Below, one piece after another: positions 1 through 8,928 of a stretch of DNA of 64,000 nucleotides (positions within the stretch are counted from its first letter, which is position 1; every line of letters begins with the position of its first letter). Where the stretch lies: NCBI RefSeq assembly GCF_014274465.1, contig NZ_CP060394.1:372001-436000 (forward strand). Direction: 5' to 3'. Under the pieces are notes generated by a model. That model was given only the letters and a program-made list of their open reading frames with translations, did not search any database and was not told the DNA's origin. The position numbers were made by a program, and so were the translations under genes. This DNA is from Alloacidobacterium dinghuense (lineage in GTDB: Bacteria; Acidobacteriota; Terriglobia; Terriglobales; Acidobacteriaceae).

Positions 1-419
1 TTGTCACTGGCCAAGGTTGCGGCTCGTACAGGCCGTGAATCAGAGACCACCAGATCGAATTGGGTAGTAGCGACGTCAATCGTGCTTCCAAGATTTAGAC
101 TGGCACGCTTCGCTTCGTCGACGGACTCGTGAAATTGTGTCACAGTCTCTTCGAGATGCGCGTCGATCACCTCCATCGTGTCGACGTCAGTTTCTGCAAT
201 CTCCTTATACAGGAGAAGCCCGAATTGAGTGCTTAGTGAACGAGCAATGGTCAGATCGTGAAGTGCTTTGACATCGTTGTTGATCAGGTTGCTGTACCAA
301 CCGTCGATTCTCTGCATTTCGATCGATGCATACGTCGCCCCTACGATAACCATGACGACCAGCGGGAGCAGGGCAATTAGAACCTTGGTCCGAATCTTGA
401 AGTTAGCCAGCAGACTCAT
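1..419 (-). CDS. Methyl-accepting chemotaxis / sensor protein, N-terminal fragment (cut by window edge)
   Basis: Reading leftward from the ATG at 419, the frame stays open to the window edge (139 codons). The protein begins MSLLANFKIRTKVL, followed by a single hydrophobic helix at about residues 11-32. A polar, helix-rich stretch then runs with no stop. This short cytoplasmic tail, one membrane helix and an extracytoplasmic four-helix bundle are typical of the 4HB_MCP sensor domain of chemoreceptors and some histidine kinases. A GGAG lies seven bases upstream of the ATG. The signalling half lies outside the window, so chemoreceptor versus kinase or cyclase cannot be decided. Confidence 0.62.
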   Translation of the reverse strand, partial: MSLLANFKIRTKVLIALLPLVVMVIVGATYASIEMQRIDGWYSNLINNDVKALHDLTIARSLSTQFGLLLYKEIAETDVDTMEVIDAHLEETVTQFHESVDEAKRASLNLGSTIDVATTQFDLVVSDSRPVRAATLASD

Positions 420-657
420 TGAAAGCTCCGATCTAGAGAATCGGAAGTGCTGCTCCCGACGATGGACCATTGTAGCTGCGAAAGAGGAGTTTCGACCTAT
501 TGAACTTCCGTTTACCAAAACTAAGGAGACTGCAACGGCCAATCATCGTTCAAGAAGAGCGTTTGAAGATATAAGATGGGCTGCTTCGACCTTGATTACG
601 TTGGACAAGTTGATTGCTGACGTGACAGCCGTGCTGATGAGGTTGCATGATGTCTAA

Positions 658-2523
658 ATGGGAATCAGATTACAGGGACCAGCGCCAATTTCACGCAGAC
701 GATTTCTTAAGACAGGTTCTCTTGCGGCTGGAGCGTTCGCCGGCAGATTATCCGGCCGTAATGCCTGGGGAGCAGAGACGACAATCGCGCCTCTCGCCGA
801 GTTTAGCTACGGCGACGTGTTGATTTCGAGCGACCTGCCCGAGTCGCAACTGATGAACACCCATGCGGTGTTAATGGAGCTGAGTGAAGACAGTCTACTG
901 AAGCCATTCAGGCAGATGTCTGGAATGCCGGCACCCGGCGAGGATCTCGGTGGATGGTACCAATACAATCCCGATTATGACTATCGCACAGGTTTTGATA
1001 CAGGGTTTGCGCCTGCGTGCACATTTGGACAATGGGTATCTGCGTTAGCTCGCGTCTTCGCCATTACTGGCGATCAGGCGACGCGAGACAAAGTACTGAG
1101 ATTAAACCAGCTATACGCGCAAACTATCACCGACGATTTCTACACTAAGAATCGCTTTCCAGCGTACACCTACGACAAGCTGTTGCTAGGATTGCTCGAT
1201 TCGCACACATACGTGAAGGATCCAGCAGCACTATCAATTCTAGAGCAAACAACGAATACAGCCTTGCCACACCTCCCTGGACATGCCGTAGAGCACGACG
1301 TCCCTTGGCGAACAGACAAGCCCAAGGACGATGCTTCATGGACATGGGACGAATCGTACACAATGCCGGAGAATCTCTTCCTGGCATACCAACGCGGCGC
1401 TGGGCGACGGTACTACGATCTCGGACTACAGTACCTTGATGACGAGACCTGGTTTGATCCGCTTTCGCGAAATGAAAACGTGCTGAAGGGCAGGCATGCG
1501 TATAGTTATGTGAACTCGCTAAGCTCGGCAATGATGGCTTACCTGGTTGCGGGAAGCGAAAAGCATCTGCACGCGGCGAAGAATGCTTTTGCGATGTTGC
1601 AGGAGCAGAGCTACGCAACAGGTGGGTGGGGGCCGGATGAGGCATTGCGTGCGCCTGACAGCAACGATGTATTCGACAGCTTGACGAACACCCACCACAG
1701 CTTTGAGACTCCCTGCGGTTCGTACGCCCACTTCAAGCTCACGCGGTATCTGTTGCGGGTAACCCGCGACTCTCGCTACGGCGACAGCATGGAGCGTGTG
1801 ATGTACAACACCGTGTTAGGAGCGAAACCTTTGCAGAGTGATGGTGAGAACTTTTACTATGCCGACTACAACTTTGATGGGAAGCGCGTCTATAAGCAGG
1901 CTCGCTGGGCATGCTGCTCGGGCACGCTGCCGCAGGTGGCAGCAGATTACCAAATCAACGCCTATTTCCGCGGCCCCCAAGCTGTATATGTGAATCTTTA
2001 TGTGCCTTCGACGCTGCGATGGGCCGAAAATGGGGCTAGTCTCTCAATCACGCAAGAGAGCAACTACCCGTATGAGGATCATGTAACTTTTACGGTTACA
2101 AGCTCAATGCCGACAGAATTAACGCTACACTTCCGCATTCCTGCATGGGCGGAGGGCTCGTCGATTTCAGTGAATGGGTTCAGGAAAACCGGGATCTCAG
2201 TTCCCGGAAAATTCGCAGCAATACGCCGCGAGTGGAAGACTGGTGACCGCATTGAGCTTGAACTCCCGCTGAAAATGCGATTGGAGATGATTGATGCGCG
2301 GCACGCTGAAACGGTAGCTCTGCTACAAGGACCGCTGGTGCTGATGGCTGTGAAGCAGGATCAGGACGGGCCATTGCCCAAGGTGACACGCGCAGAATTG
2401 CTCGCGGCCAAACGCATGAGCCAACGTGAGTGGCGGGTGGATTCGGCAAGTGGCCCAATGACGATGCTGTCCTTTACGTCATTAGGTGAGCGGCCCTATA
2501 CGACATATTTGAAGGTAAGTTGA
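658..2523 (+). CDS. Tat-exported GH127-like (DUF1680) beta-L-arabinofuranosidase family protein
   Basis: A 621-residue glycoside hydrolase of the GH127/DUF1680 type, expected to release beta-L-arabinofuranose from plant glycans outside the cytoplasm. The N-terminus carries a twin-arginine signal (SRRRFLK at about residues 12-18, then a hydrophobic Ala/Gly stretch). In characterised GH127 enzymes a Glu and three Cys bind zinc and one Cys is the nucleophile. Here E350 and C353 (ETPC) and C419-C420 (ACCSG) match them, but the first pair is spaced E-x-x-C instead of E-x-C, a possible subfamily difference. Full length for the family. The ribosome binding site is weak, but the Tat motif supports this start. 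The substrate is inferred from family only. Confidence 0.85.
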   Translation: MGIRLQGPAPISRRRFLKTGSLAAGAFAGRLSGRNAWGAETTIAPLAEFSYGDVLISSDLPESQLMNTHAVLMELSEDSLLKPFRQMSGMPAPGEDLGGWYQYNPDYDYRTGFDTGFAPACTFGQWVSALARVFAITGDQATRDKVLRLNQLYAQTITDDFYTKNRFPAYTYDKLLLGLLDSHTYVKDPAALSILEQTTNTALPHLPGHAVEHDVPWRTDKPKDDASWTWDESYTMPENLFLAYQRGAGRRYYDLGLQYLDDETWFDPLSRNENVLKGRHAYSYVNSLSSAMMAYLVAGSEKHLHAAKNAFAMLQEQSYATGGWGPDEALRAPDSNDVFDSLTNTHHSFETPCGSYAHFKLTRYLLRVTRDSRYGDSMERVMYNTVLGAKPLQSDGENFYYADYNFDGKRVYKQARWACCSGTLPQVAADYQINAYFRGPQAVYVNLYVPSTLRWAENGASLSITQESNYPYEDHVTFTVTSSMPTELTLHFRIPAWAEGSSISVNGFRKTGISVPGKFAAIRREWKTGDRIELELPLKMRLEMIDARHAETVALLQGPLVLMAVKQDQDGPLPKVTRAELLAAKRMSQREWRVDSASGPMTMLSFTSLGERPYTTYLKVS

Positions 2524-2566
2524 CCCTGCTTACTATTTGTCATGGTGCCGATTGAAGATTCCTGTC

Positions 2567-5026
2567 TCATGGCTCGAACGAGGGCGGCGCATCTTCGGCT
2601 TTGGTTCCCCATTGCTTATCCGGTGTTCCGCTCAGCTCAAATTCCAGCGTCCCGCCGTGCTCCACAAAATTCTCTGGCAGCCAGGTCTTCATCGTGCTCT
2701 CTCCATTCACCTTCAGGCTTTGCACGTAAGGTGCATTGGTTCCAGCACCGTGCGCTTTCACGACGATATCGCCTGCGGCGCGCCGGATGTGTATCGCCGT
2801 AAACAACGGACTCCCAAGCACTAGTTCCGCGCGCCCTGGAATCTCCGGATACATGCCCATCGCTGACCACACATACCACGACGACATCTCACCCAGGTCG
2901 TCATTGCCAGGCATGCCCTTTGGGGAGTTTGTCCAGATGGTGTTCAGTACCCGGCGCACAGCTTCCTGCGTCTTCCACGGCTGCCCCAGAAAATCGAATA
3001 GCCACGGCGTCTCAATGGAAGGCTCGTTGCTCAACTCTGCGTGCAGGCCGCCGGACTGTGTTACCGCCAGGCTGCCATCCGGGTTGTAGAAGAATGCATT
3101 CAAGCGCTGGCTCGCTTTTTCCATCCCGCCCAGCATTGTGAACAGCCCCTTCTCATTGAAGGGCACCATCCACAGGTACTGTGCGGCGCTGCCTTCCACG
3201 AAGCCATCGTCGGACGCGGGATCAAACTTCGGCCATGTGCCGTCGGCATTGCGATTCTGGATATAGCTACCCTCCGGCGTCGCCTGCGGGTTAAAAATGT
3301 TCTTCCAGTACTGCGCCCGCTCCAGGAACTGTCTGCGCGTTGTGTCATCGCCCATGCGGCGCGCCAGCTCCGACACAGCGAAATCCGCCGTAGCGTCTTC
3401 CAGAGTGTCTGCTGCCGGCCCCCAGGCATTTGCGCCTACGGGGATGTAATGCAGCTTTAACCATTGATCGAGAGAGGGTCGCTGCCCCACGCACTCGACT
3501 TCGCATCCCTCATTGCTCAGGTCATGTGCAGTTGGCACGATAGCCGCCTGTAACAGCGATTTGTAGGCGGCCTTCGTATCGAAGTTTGTGCCGCCGAAGG
3601 CCAGAATGTCGGCAATCGCCGGTGCTGCCGGGTCGCCGTTCATGACGTGGGTGATTCCCGAGTTATGCGTCCAGCGGTCCCACTCGCCTCCGTTCTGGTT
3701 CGCTTGGTTCAGTAATGATTGGGCGAAGTCTCCGGCTATCTCGGGCTCCAGCAAAGTCAGTAATTGTAACTGTGAACGGTACACATCCCAGCCGGAGAAG
3801 GTGCTGTACTGCGCCTTTTGCGGTGCAGCGACTGTGTGCACCTTTCCGTCCATGCCTGTGTAGTGGCCGTCTGCGTCGCTGTACAGGTTCTCGCCCATGA
3901 GTGTGTGGTAGAGAGCAGTGTAGAAGACCACCTGCTCGTCATGCGTGCCGCCTTCGATCTCGATGCGGCTCAGCGCATTCTTCCAGGCTACGTGTGCCGT
4001 CTCGCGCACTGTCTCAAACGTGGTTCCCGCAGGATTCTCTGCGCGCAAATTCGCCTCGGCATTTTCTTTGCTCACATACGAAATGCCAACGCTCACACCT
4101 ACGCTTGCAGACTTTGAAGTGTCGAGTACCATCCATCCGCCCGATCCCTTTCCTGGGGGGACGAATCCCTTTGGGCCGTAAGTCGTGCCACCGTGCGCTT
4201 CCTTCGACTTCGGTCGCGCGACCGAATCCTGCCAAGTGCCAATGCTCAAGAACGGCGCATCGAAATGCGCCACAAAATACAGCGTGTAGTAACTACGGCG
4301 GTCGGCGGTGCCGAGATATCCACAGAAGTTGCCGCTAGTCACTGATCCTGAAACTGTTCGGTTTGCCGCGTCAATCTTTACACGCGCGTCCGTGCTTCCG
4401 GTTTCGGAATACGCGGTACGCACGAGCATGACCGCCGGCTTGCCTGCGGGGTAAGTGAAGCGTCCCGACCCGGTGCGGAGCGTGGTCGTCAATTCCGTCG
4501 TCACGCCATTCGCGAGCTTAACCTTGTAATAGCCGACCTTTGCCGTCTCCTCGTCATGTGAAAATGTGCTGCCATAAATTTCTGCGCCTGCATCGTCTGC
4601 CGGCGATGAGGTCACCTCGCCGACATACGGCATAAACGGAATATCACCGCTGGCGCCGGCGCAACCCGTGCCCATCAGGTGCGTTAATGAAAATCCGCTG
4701 ATACGATTAGCCGAATACTCATAGCCGCCCGGAGCCGCGGGACGCCCACGGTCGTCGTGCATCGACCCGGGCACGCCCTGCACCTGCTGCCGCGGACGGT
4801 TCCGCGGTTCTTCCGGGCTCCACGCAAACATGCCCAGTGGCAATGTTACGCCTGGGTAGTCGTTGCCTCCATTCGTCGTCCCGATCAGCGGATTCACCAG
4901 CGCCGCCGGATCGCCTCCCACATTGTCACTTGCTTGCGTCCACGCAGTTGCCGCGCCCACCGCTAACAAGATCAACAACCCAGCCGACCACCCAATCCAC
5001 CGATCGCTCCACTCCACCTTGCGCAT
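2567..5026 (-). CDS. GH92 family alpha-mannosidase, secreted
   Basis: An 819-residue GH92 enzyme; the family are calcium-dependent exo-alpha-mannosidases (usually alpha-1,2) acting on yeast mannan or N-glycans. The GGNDYPGVTLPLG motif near the mature N-terminus, FVEGSAAQYLW with likely acid E611, and GNDDLGEMSSWYVW around D709/D710 are the expected signatures. A signal peptide (MRKVEW..., hydrophobic core to about residue 32) indicates export. A longer frame begins at a GTG at 5050, but GGGAG at 5032-5036 sits five bases before the ATG at 5026, so I prefer this start (ATG at 5029 is also possible). It is convergent with the GH127-like gene, which suggests separate transcription of two glycan-degrading enzymes. 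Confidence 0.9.
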   Translation of the reverse strand: MRKVEWSDRWIGWSAGLLILLAVGAATAWTQASDNVGGDPAALVNPLIGTTNGGNDYPGVTLPLGMFAWSPEEPRNRPRQQVQGVPGSMHDDRGRPAAPGGYEYSANRISGFSLTHLMGTGCAGASGDIPFMPYVGEVTSSPADDAGAEIYGSTFSHDEETAKVGYYKVKLANGVTTELTTTLRTGSGRFTYPAGKPAVMLVRTAYSETGSTDARVKIDAANRTVSGSVTSGNFCGYLGTADRRSYYTLYFVAHFDAPFLSIGTWQDSVARPKSKEAHGGTTYGPKGFVPPGKGSGGWMVLDTSKSASVGVSVGISYVSKENAEANLRAENPAGTTFETVRETAHVAWKNALSRIEIEGGTHDEQVVFYTALYHTLMGENLYSDADGHYTGMDGKVHTVAAPQKAQYSTFSGWDVYRSQLQLLTLLEPEIAGDFAQSLLNQANQNGGEWDRWTHNSGITHVMNGDPAAPAIADILAFGGTNFDTKAAYKSLLQAAIVPTAHDLSNEGCEVECVGQRPSLDQWLKLHYIPVGANAWGPAADTLEDATADFAVSELARRMGDDTTRRQFLERAQYWKNIFNPQATPEGSYIQNRNADGTWPKFDPASDDGFVEGSAAQYLWMVPFNEKGLFTMLGGMEKASQRLNAFFYNPDGSLAVTQSGGLHAELSNEPSIETPWLFDFLGQPWKTQEAVRRVLNTIWTNSPKGMPGNDDLGEMSSWYVWSAMGMYPEIPGRAELVLGSPLFTAIHIRRAAGDIVVKAHGAGTNAPYVQSLKVNGESTMKTWLPENFVEHGGTLEFELSGTPDKQWGTKAEDAPPSFEP

Positions 5027-5233
5027 CATCACTCCCAACAGGATCTGCACGCGGAAAATTCACCGCAGGCTCTGGTTGCATTGTAGATGGCAAGTATTTG
5101 AGGCAGTCAGCCTTGAGAATCGCTTCCAGCAAATAAGAACTTGAAAATCCCTAGCGCGAAAGCTTGTAATGGCCACGGACCTTGTATGGGCAGACTGCAC
5201 AAGTCCTGAAAATCATCGAGGAGAATCAAAACT

Positions 5234-6592
5234 ATGAATAAGGCGCTCTTTTCGCGGCGCGATTTTTTGCAGACTACTGCCGGCGTCGCGGGTGCTTCTC
5301 TGATCTCCGGATCCAACTTCCTTAGTGCCGAGCCAATTCCTTCCGCATCGCAAGCGGTTCCTGCAAGTGATCGGGTTCGTTTTGGAATCATCGGCGTTGG
5401 GATGGAAGGCTCAGGACTGCTGACAACAGCCGTGCAGCTTCGCGGAGTGGAGTGCGTAGCCGCAGCCGATCTATACGACGGCCGCCACGAACTCGCAAAG
5501 GAGATCGTCGGTAAACCAATCCGGACGACCCGCCGTTATCAGGAACTGCTCGATTCAAAAGATATCGACGCGGTCATTGTGGCTGTTCCCGATCATTGGC
5601 ACAAACAGGTAGTGGTTGATGCCCTGGCCGCAGGCAAGGATGTGTATTGTGAAAAGCCCATGTCCCACAATCCGGCGGATGGAGTGGCGATGGTCGCGGC
5701 TGCGAAGAAGACGGATCGAATTGTTCAGATAGGCGCGCAGCGCACGAGCTCAGTTCTTTGCGCGAAAGCGAAGGAACTCTATGAGAAGGGCGCGATAGGA
5801 GAGCTGAATCTGGTCGAAGCAACTTACGGGCGCAACGATCCCAATGGCGCCTGGGAATATCCTCCTCCACCGGACTTGTCGACCGAGAACCTGGATTGGA
5901 ATACATGGCTGGGAACAGCGCCGAAGATACCTTTGGATCCAAAGGTCTTCGCACGCTGGCGCTGCTGGAAGGAGTACGGAACGGGGGTTGCCGGAGACCT
6001 GCTCGTTCATCTGATCAGCGGCATGCAGTTTGTCCTGGGCATCAATGAGGCTCCGAAGCGAGTGTCGGCATTTGGAGGCATTTATCAATGGAAGGACGGA
6101 CGCAATATGCCGGACGTGCATCCCGTTCTCTTTGAATACGGCGGCATCCCTGTGTATATGCGGTTGACGCTCGCCTGTGAATCCACCGAAGTCACGCGCT
6201 TTCAGGGACACAAAGGTGCTATCGAACTCCGCGAGTTCAGTGTTACGTATATCCCGCAGGCTGGGGTCGATCTTTCTCCAAGTTACTACTCAGCATCGTT
6301 TCCAGCCAGCATGAGGAACGCCTACGTCAAGCAATGGCACGAGGAGCACGATCCCATACCTGGTCAGGAACCCGCACCGGAGTCGATCACTTTCAACGGA
6401 AACGACTATGACGACCTCAAGCCGCATCTCTGGAAGTTCTTCGAAGCGGTTCGGTCGCGCAAGCCGGTTGTGCAGGATGCAGTTTTCGGTCACCACGCAG
6501 CATTGGCTTGTCACCTTGCGAATGAGTCCTATTTCCGTAAGAATCCGGTGTGCTGGGATGAGACTTCTCAGACGATCAAATCGCTTGGATGA
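5234..6592 (+). CDS. Tat-exported Gfo/Idh/MocA family oxidoreductase
   Basis: A 452-residue NAD(P)-dependent sugar or glycoside dehydrogenase. A Tat signal (SRRDFLQ at residues 8-14) precedes a Rossmann motif (IGVGMEGSG, about residues 53-61). The family EKP signature is E140-K141-P142, followed by the alpha/beta C-terminal domain. Exported members of this family with bound cofactor oxidise or swap substrates in the periplasm. GAGGAG lies eleven bases before the ATG. The next gene encodes a DUF1080 protein; related pairs in Bacteroidota and Acidobacteria process 3-keto-glycosides, where the oxidoreductase makes the C3 ketone and the DUF1080 protein cleaves the bond. That role is inferred here from neighbourhood. 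Confidence 0.88.
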   Translation: MNKALFSRRDFLQTTAGVAGASLISGSNFLSAEPIPSASQAVPASDRVRFGIIGVGMEGSGLLTTAVQLRGVECVAAADLYDGRHELAKEIVGKPIRTTRRYQELLDSKDIDAVIVAVPDHWHKQVVVDALAAGKDVYCEKPMSHNPADGVAMVAAAKKTDRIVQIGAQRTSSVLCAKAKELYEKGAIGELNLVEATYGRNDPNGAWEYPPPPDLSTENLDWNTWLGTAPKIPLDPKVFARWRCWKEYGTGVAGDLLVHLISGMQFVLGINEAPKRVSAFGGIYQWKDGRNMPDVHPVLFEYGGIPVYMRLTLACESTEVTRFQGHKGAIELREFSVTYIPQAGVDLSPSYYSASFPASMRNAYVKQWHEEHDPIPGQEPAPESITFNGNDYDDLKPHLWKFFEAVRSRKPVVQDAVFGHHAALACHLANESYFRKNPVCWDETSQTIKSLG

Positions 6593-6672
6593 GTGGAACT
6601 CACCAGCAGAGTTCTCACGGCTCATCAAGTTCATTCCACAGGTCAAGCCAAGAGCAAAGGAGTTCTGATTTC

Positions 6673-7644
6673 GTGAAATTGCAGAGGATCGGCTTCATCA
6701 CAGTTACAGCCATTGCAATGATCTTTGCCGGCACCTTGATGCGTGCCCAGGCAGCGAGTTCCGGTAGCAGTTCGTCTTCAGCCGGGCCTTTTCTTGGACG
6801 GTGGGATCTTACCCTGAAGTCTCCAGATCGAGACTATCCTTCATGGCTGGAGATACGGCAGGAAGATGGCCAACTGAAGGCGCAGATGGTTGGCCGTTGG
6901 GGAAATGCAAGGCCCTTGCCCAAAGTTGAGGTGTCGGATGGCCAGCTTACCTTTGTTTCTCCAAAAGACGAAGAAGGCAGCAAGACAGACCTGGTATTTC
7001 AAGCTAGGCTGACAGGCAAAACGCTGACAGGCACAGTCAATGGTCCGGACGGGAAGACATGGCAATGGGTTGGGGTAAAGGCGCCTGCTCTTGTGAAAAC
7101 AGGCGAACCGAAGTGGGGTAAGCCAATTCAGTTATTCAATGGAAAAGACCTGACCGGATGGAAGATGAGCGCCCCTGGTCCGCCTGTGTGGACAGCGAAG
7201 GATGGAAACCTTGTCAGCCCCGGAAACGGTCCCGAGCTGATCAGCGACACGAAGTTCCAGGACTTCAAGCTGCATCTTGAATTTAACTGCGGCAAGGATT
7301 CGAACAGCGGAGTCTATATCCGTGGCCGCTACGAGGTGCAGATTGAGACTGAGTCGGAAGCAGAGCCGCCAAGTCACCATACGGGAGGAGTCTATGGTTT
7401 TCTTGCTCCGTCCCCGGAACTGGCTCGCACGCCGGATGTTTGGCAGACGTTCGATATCACTCTGATTGGGCGCAGAGTCACGGTTGTTCTGAACGGCAAG
7501 ACGGTCATCGATAACCAGGAGATCCCCGGTATTACAGGAGGCGCGGTGGACAGTCACGAAGGAATGCCCGGGCCGATCTACCTGCAAGGCAGCGAAAAGG
7601 GTCACGTCGCCTTTCGCAATATCGTGATTACGCCATCACAGTAA
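6673..7644 (+). CDS. DUF1080 (3-keto-disaccharide hydrolase family) secreted protein
   Basis: Roughly residues 155-320 form a DUF1080 concanavalin-like jelly roll (LFNGKDLTGWKM, NSGVYIRGRYEVQIE). Residues 40-130 form an extra beta-rich domain that I do not recognise. The longer frame begins at an ATG at 6589 that overlaps the upstream stop (ATGA). However, its first 28 codons are Ser/His-rich, whereas AAGGAG at 6657-6662 sits ten bases before a GTG at 6673 that starts a good signal peptide (MKLQRIGFITVTAIAMIFA). I therefore place the start at 6673. Characterised DUF1080 proteins hydrolyse 3-keto-glycosides. It is in tandem with the Gfo/Idh/MocA gene. Confidence 0.85.
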   Translation: MKLQRIGFITVTAIAMIFAGTLMRAQAASSGSSSSSAGPFLGRWDLTLKSPDRDYPSWLEIRQEDGQLKAQMVGRWGNARPLPKVEVSDGQLTFVSPKDEEGSKTDLVFQARLTGKTLTGTVNGPDGKTWQWVGVKAPALVKTGEPKWGKPIQLFNGKDLTGWKMSAPGPPVWTAKDGNLVSPGNGPELISDTKFQDFKLHLEFNCGKDSNSGVYIRGRYEVQIETESEAEPPSHHTGGVYGFLAPSPELARTPDVWQTFDITLIGRRVTVVLNGKTVIDNQEIPGITGGAVDSHEGMPGPIYLQGSEKGHVAFRNIVITPSQ

Positions 7645-7751
7645 GTGCCTTCGCATTGAGAATTCTGGAGAGTCCAGACAGGGTGGTGCAAACGACTCTT
7701 CAGACTCCTTGGATTAGGTTTCATCAGAGATAAGCAGTGTTGAGGGACTGA

Positions 7752-8846
7752 ATGACCCGGTTTTTGCAGGACATACTCCGCCAGCCTGATGAGCTGCTGC
7801 GAGTGATCGATCATCTGAACGGGACAGAACGAAAACTGCTTGAATCAGCGGCGGACGTGATACGTAGCGCTCGCCACGTCTACGTTACCGGAATCGGCGC
7901 CAGTTGGAACGCAGCGTTGAGTGCAGGATCGATCTTCCATGCCGGCGGTCTGCCTGTGTATATGCTCGACGCAGCAGAGTTGCTGCAGTTCAGCAAAATT
8001 CCTTCGGATGCAACGATCCTGGTTCTCTCTCGCAGCGGTCGAAGCATTGAGATTGTGAAATTGCTGGCCAAGGCCCGCGCGGCTGGCGCGACTGTGATCG
8101 GTGTAACCAATTTTGAAGATGGTCCATTGGCGAAGGAGGCCGAGATCCCCTTGGTGATTCCGGTCAAAGCTGACCACGGCATCTCTGTGAATACTTATTC
8201 TGCACTGGCGGTTGCGGCAGCATCCATAGCCAGTGCAGCGGTAAGTTCTTTCGATGAGGACATCGCAGCTGCGCTCTCCTCTACTGTTGCCGAGACGGCG
8301 AAGAGCATCACAGAGTGGCGGGACCTGCTGGCGGATACCTCGTGGCTCCTGCCGGGTGTGCCTTATTACTTCATGGCACGCGGCTCTAGCTTGGCAAGCG
8401 CTTATGAGGCCGGCCTTCTTTGGGAAGAGGGTGCGAAATTGCCGGCAACCGCGATGGGAACTGGTAGCTTTCGGCATGGACCGCAGGAAGTGATGATGAA
8501 GGACGTGCGAATCGCAATCTGGATCGACGGAGAGCAGATGCGCGACCAAGACCTGGCGGTAGCACATGACTTGCGAGACTTAGGCGCTTCGGTGATGCTG
8601 ACCGGTCACGACTTACCAAAAGACGCCGCGGACCTGATCTTTCAGCTTCCTCGATCACCTGTGCATTGGCAGTTCCTGACGGACGTTATCCCGGCACAAC
8701 TTGCGGCAGAGCGCCTGGCGCAGCTTGCCGGCGTCGATTGTGACTCATTCCGCTTTGCTTCCTACATCGTCGAAGATGATTACGGACTTCAGACCGGCGG
8801 AAGTACGTCTTCAACAAGGATGGAATCAAAAGTGAGTGAAACATAG
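7752..8846 (+). CDS. Double SIS-domain sugar isomerase/deaminase (AgaS / GlmS C-terminal-like)
   Basis: A 364-residue protein with two SIS phosphosugar-binding domains (about residues 30-165 and 195-345) and no glutaminase domain. GIGAS at 47-51 and SRSGRSIE at 93-100 form the phosphosugar pocket of the first domain. FRHGPQEV at 240-247 matches the conserved HGP turn of GlmS and AgaS. Proteins of this build isomerise or deaminate aminosugar phosphates such as glucosamine-6-phosphate. GAGGGA is five bases upstream of the ATG. The MFS gene downstream suggests import of the matching sugar. Exact substrate unknown. Confidence 0.82.
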   Translation: MTRFLQDILRQPDELLRVIDHLNGTERKLLESAADVIRSARHVYVTGIGASWNAALSAGSIFHAGGLPVYMLDAAELLQFSKIPSDATILVLSRSGRSIEIVKLLAKARAAGATVIGVTNFEDGPLAKEAEIPLVIPVKADHGISVNTYSALAVAAASIASAAVSSFDEDIAAALSSTVAETAKSITEWRDLLADTSWLLPGVPYYFMARGSSLASAYEAGLLWEEGAKLPATAMGTGSFRHGPQEVMMKDVRIAIWIDGEQMRDQDLAVAHDLRDLGASVMLTGHDLPKDAADLIFQLPRSPVHWQFLTDVIPAQLAAERLAQLAGVDCDSFRFASYIVEDDYGLQTGGSTSSTRMESKVSET

Positions 8847-8928
8847 TTGAGTTATCTATGAGGCAATTGGATCGGTTCGCACTGGACAGGAAGCACGTCT
8901 GCCAATGATCGGATTTTCAGGATAGTGT

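Noticed and set aside
268-657. 129-codon plus-strand frame at the left edge
   Set aside because: It lies opposite the N-terminus of the sensor protein, has no ribosome site and no recognisable domain.
1145-1645. Long minus-strand frame within the GH127-like gene
   Set aside because: His/Arg/Ser-rich shadow of a clearly coding plus-strand gene.
5027-5050. GTG at 5050 as start of the GH92 protein
   Set aside because: No ribosome site precedes it, while GGGAG fits the ATG at 5026 and the signal peptide begins there.
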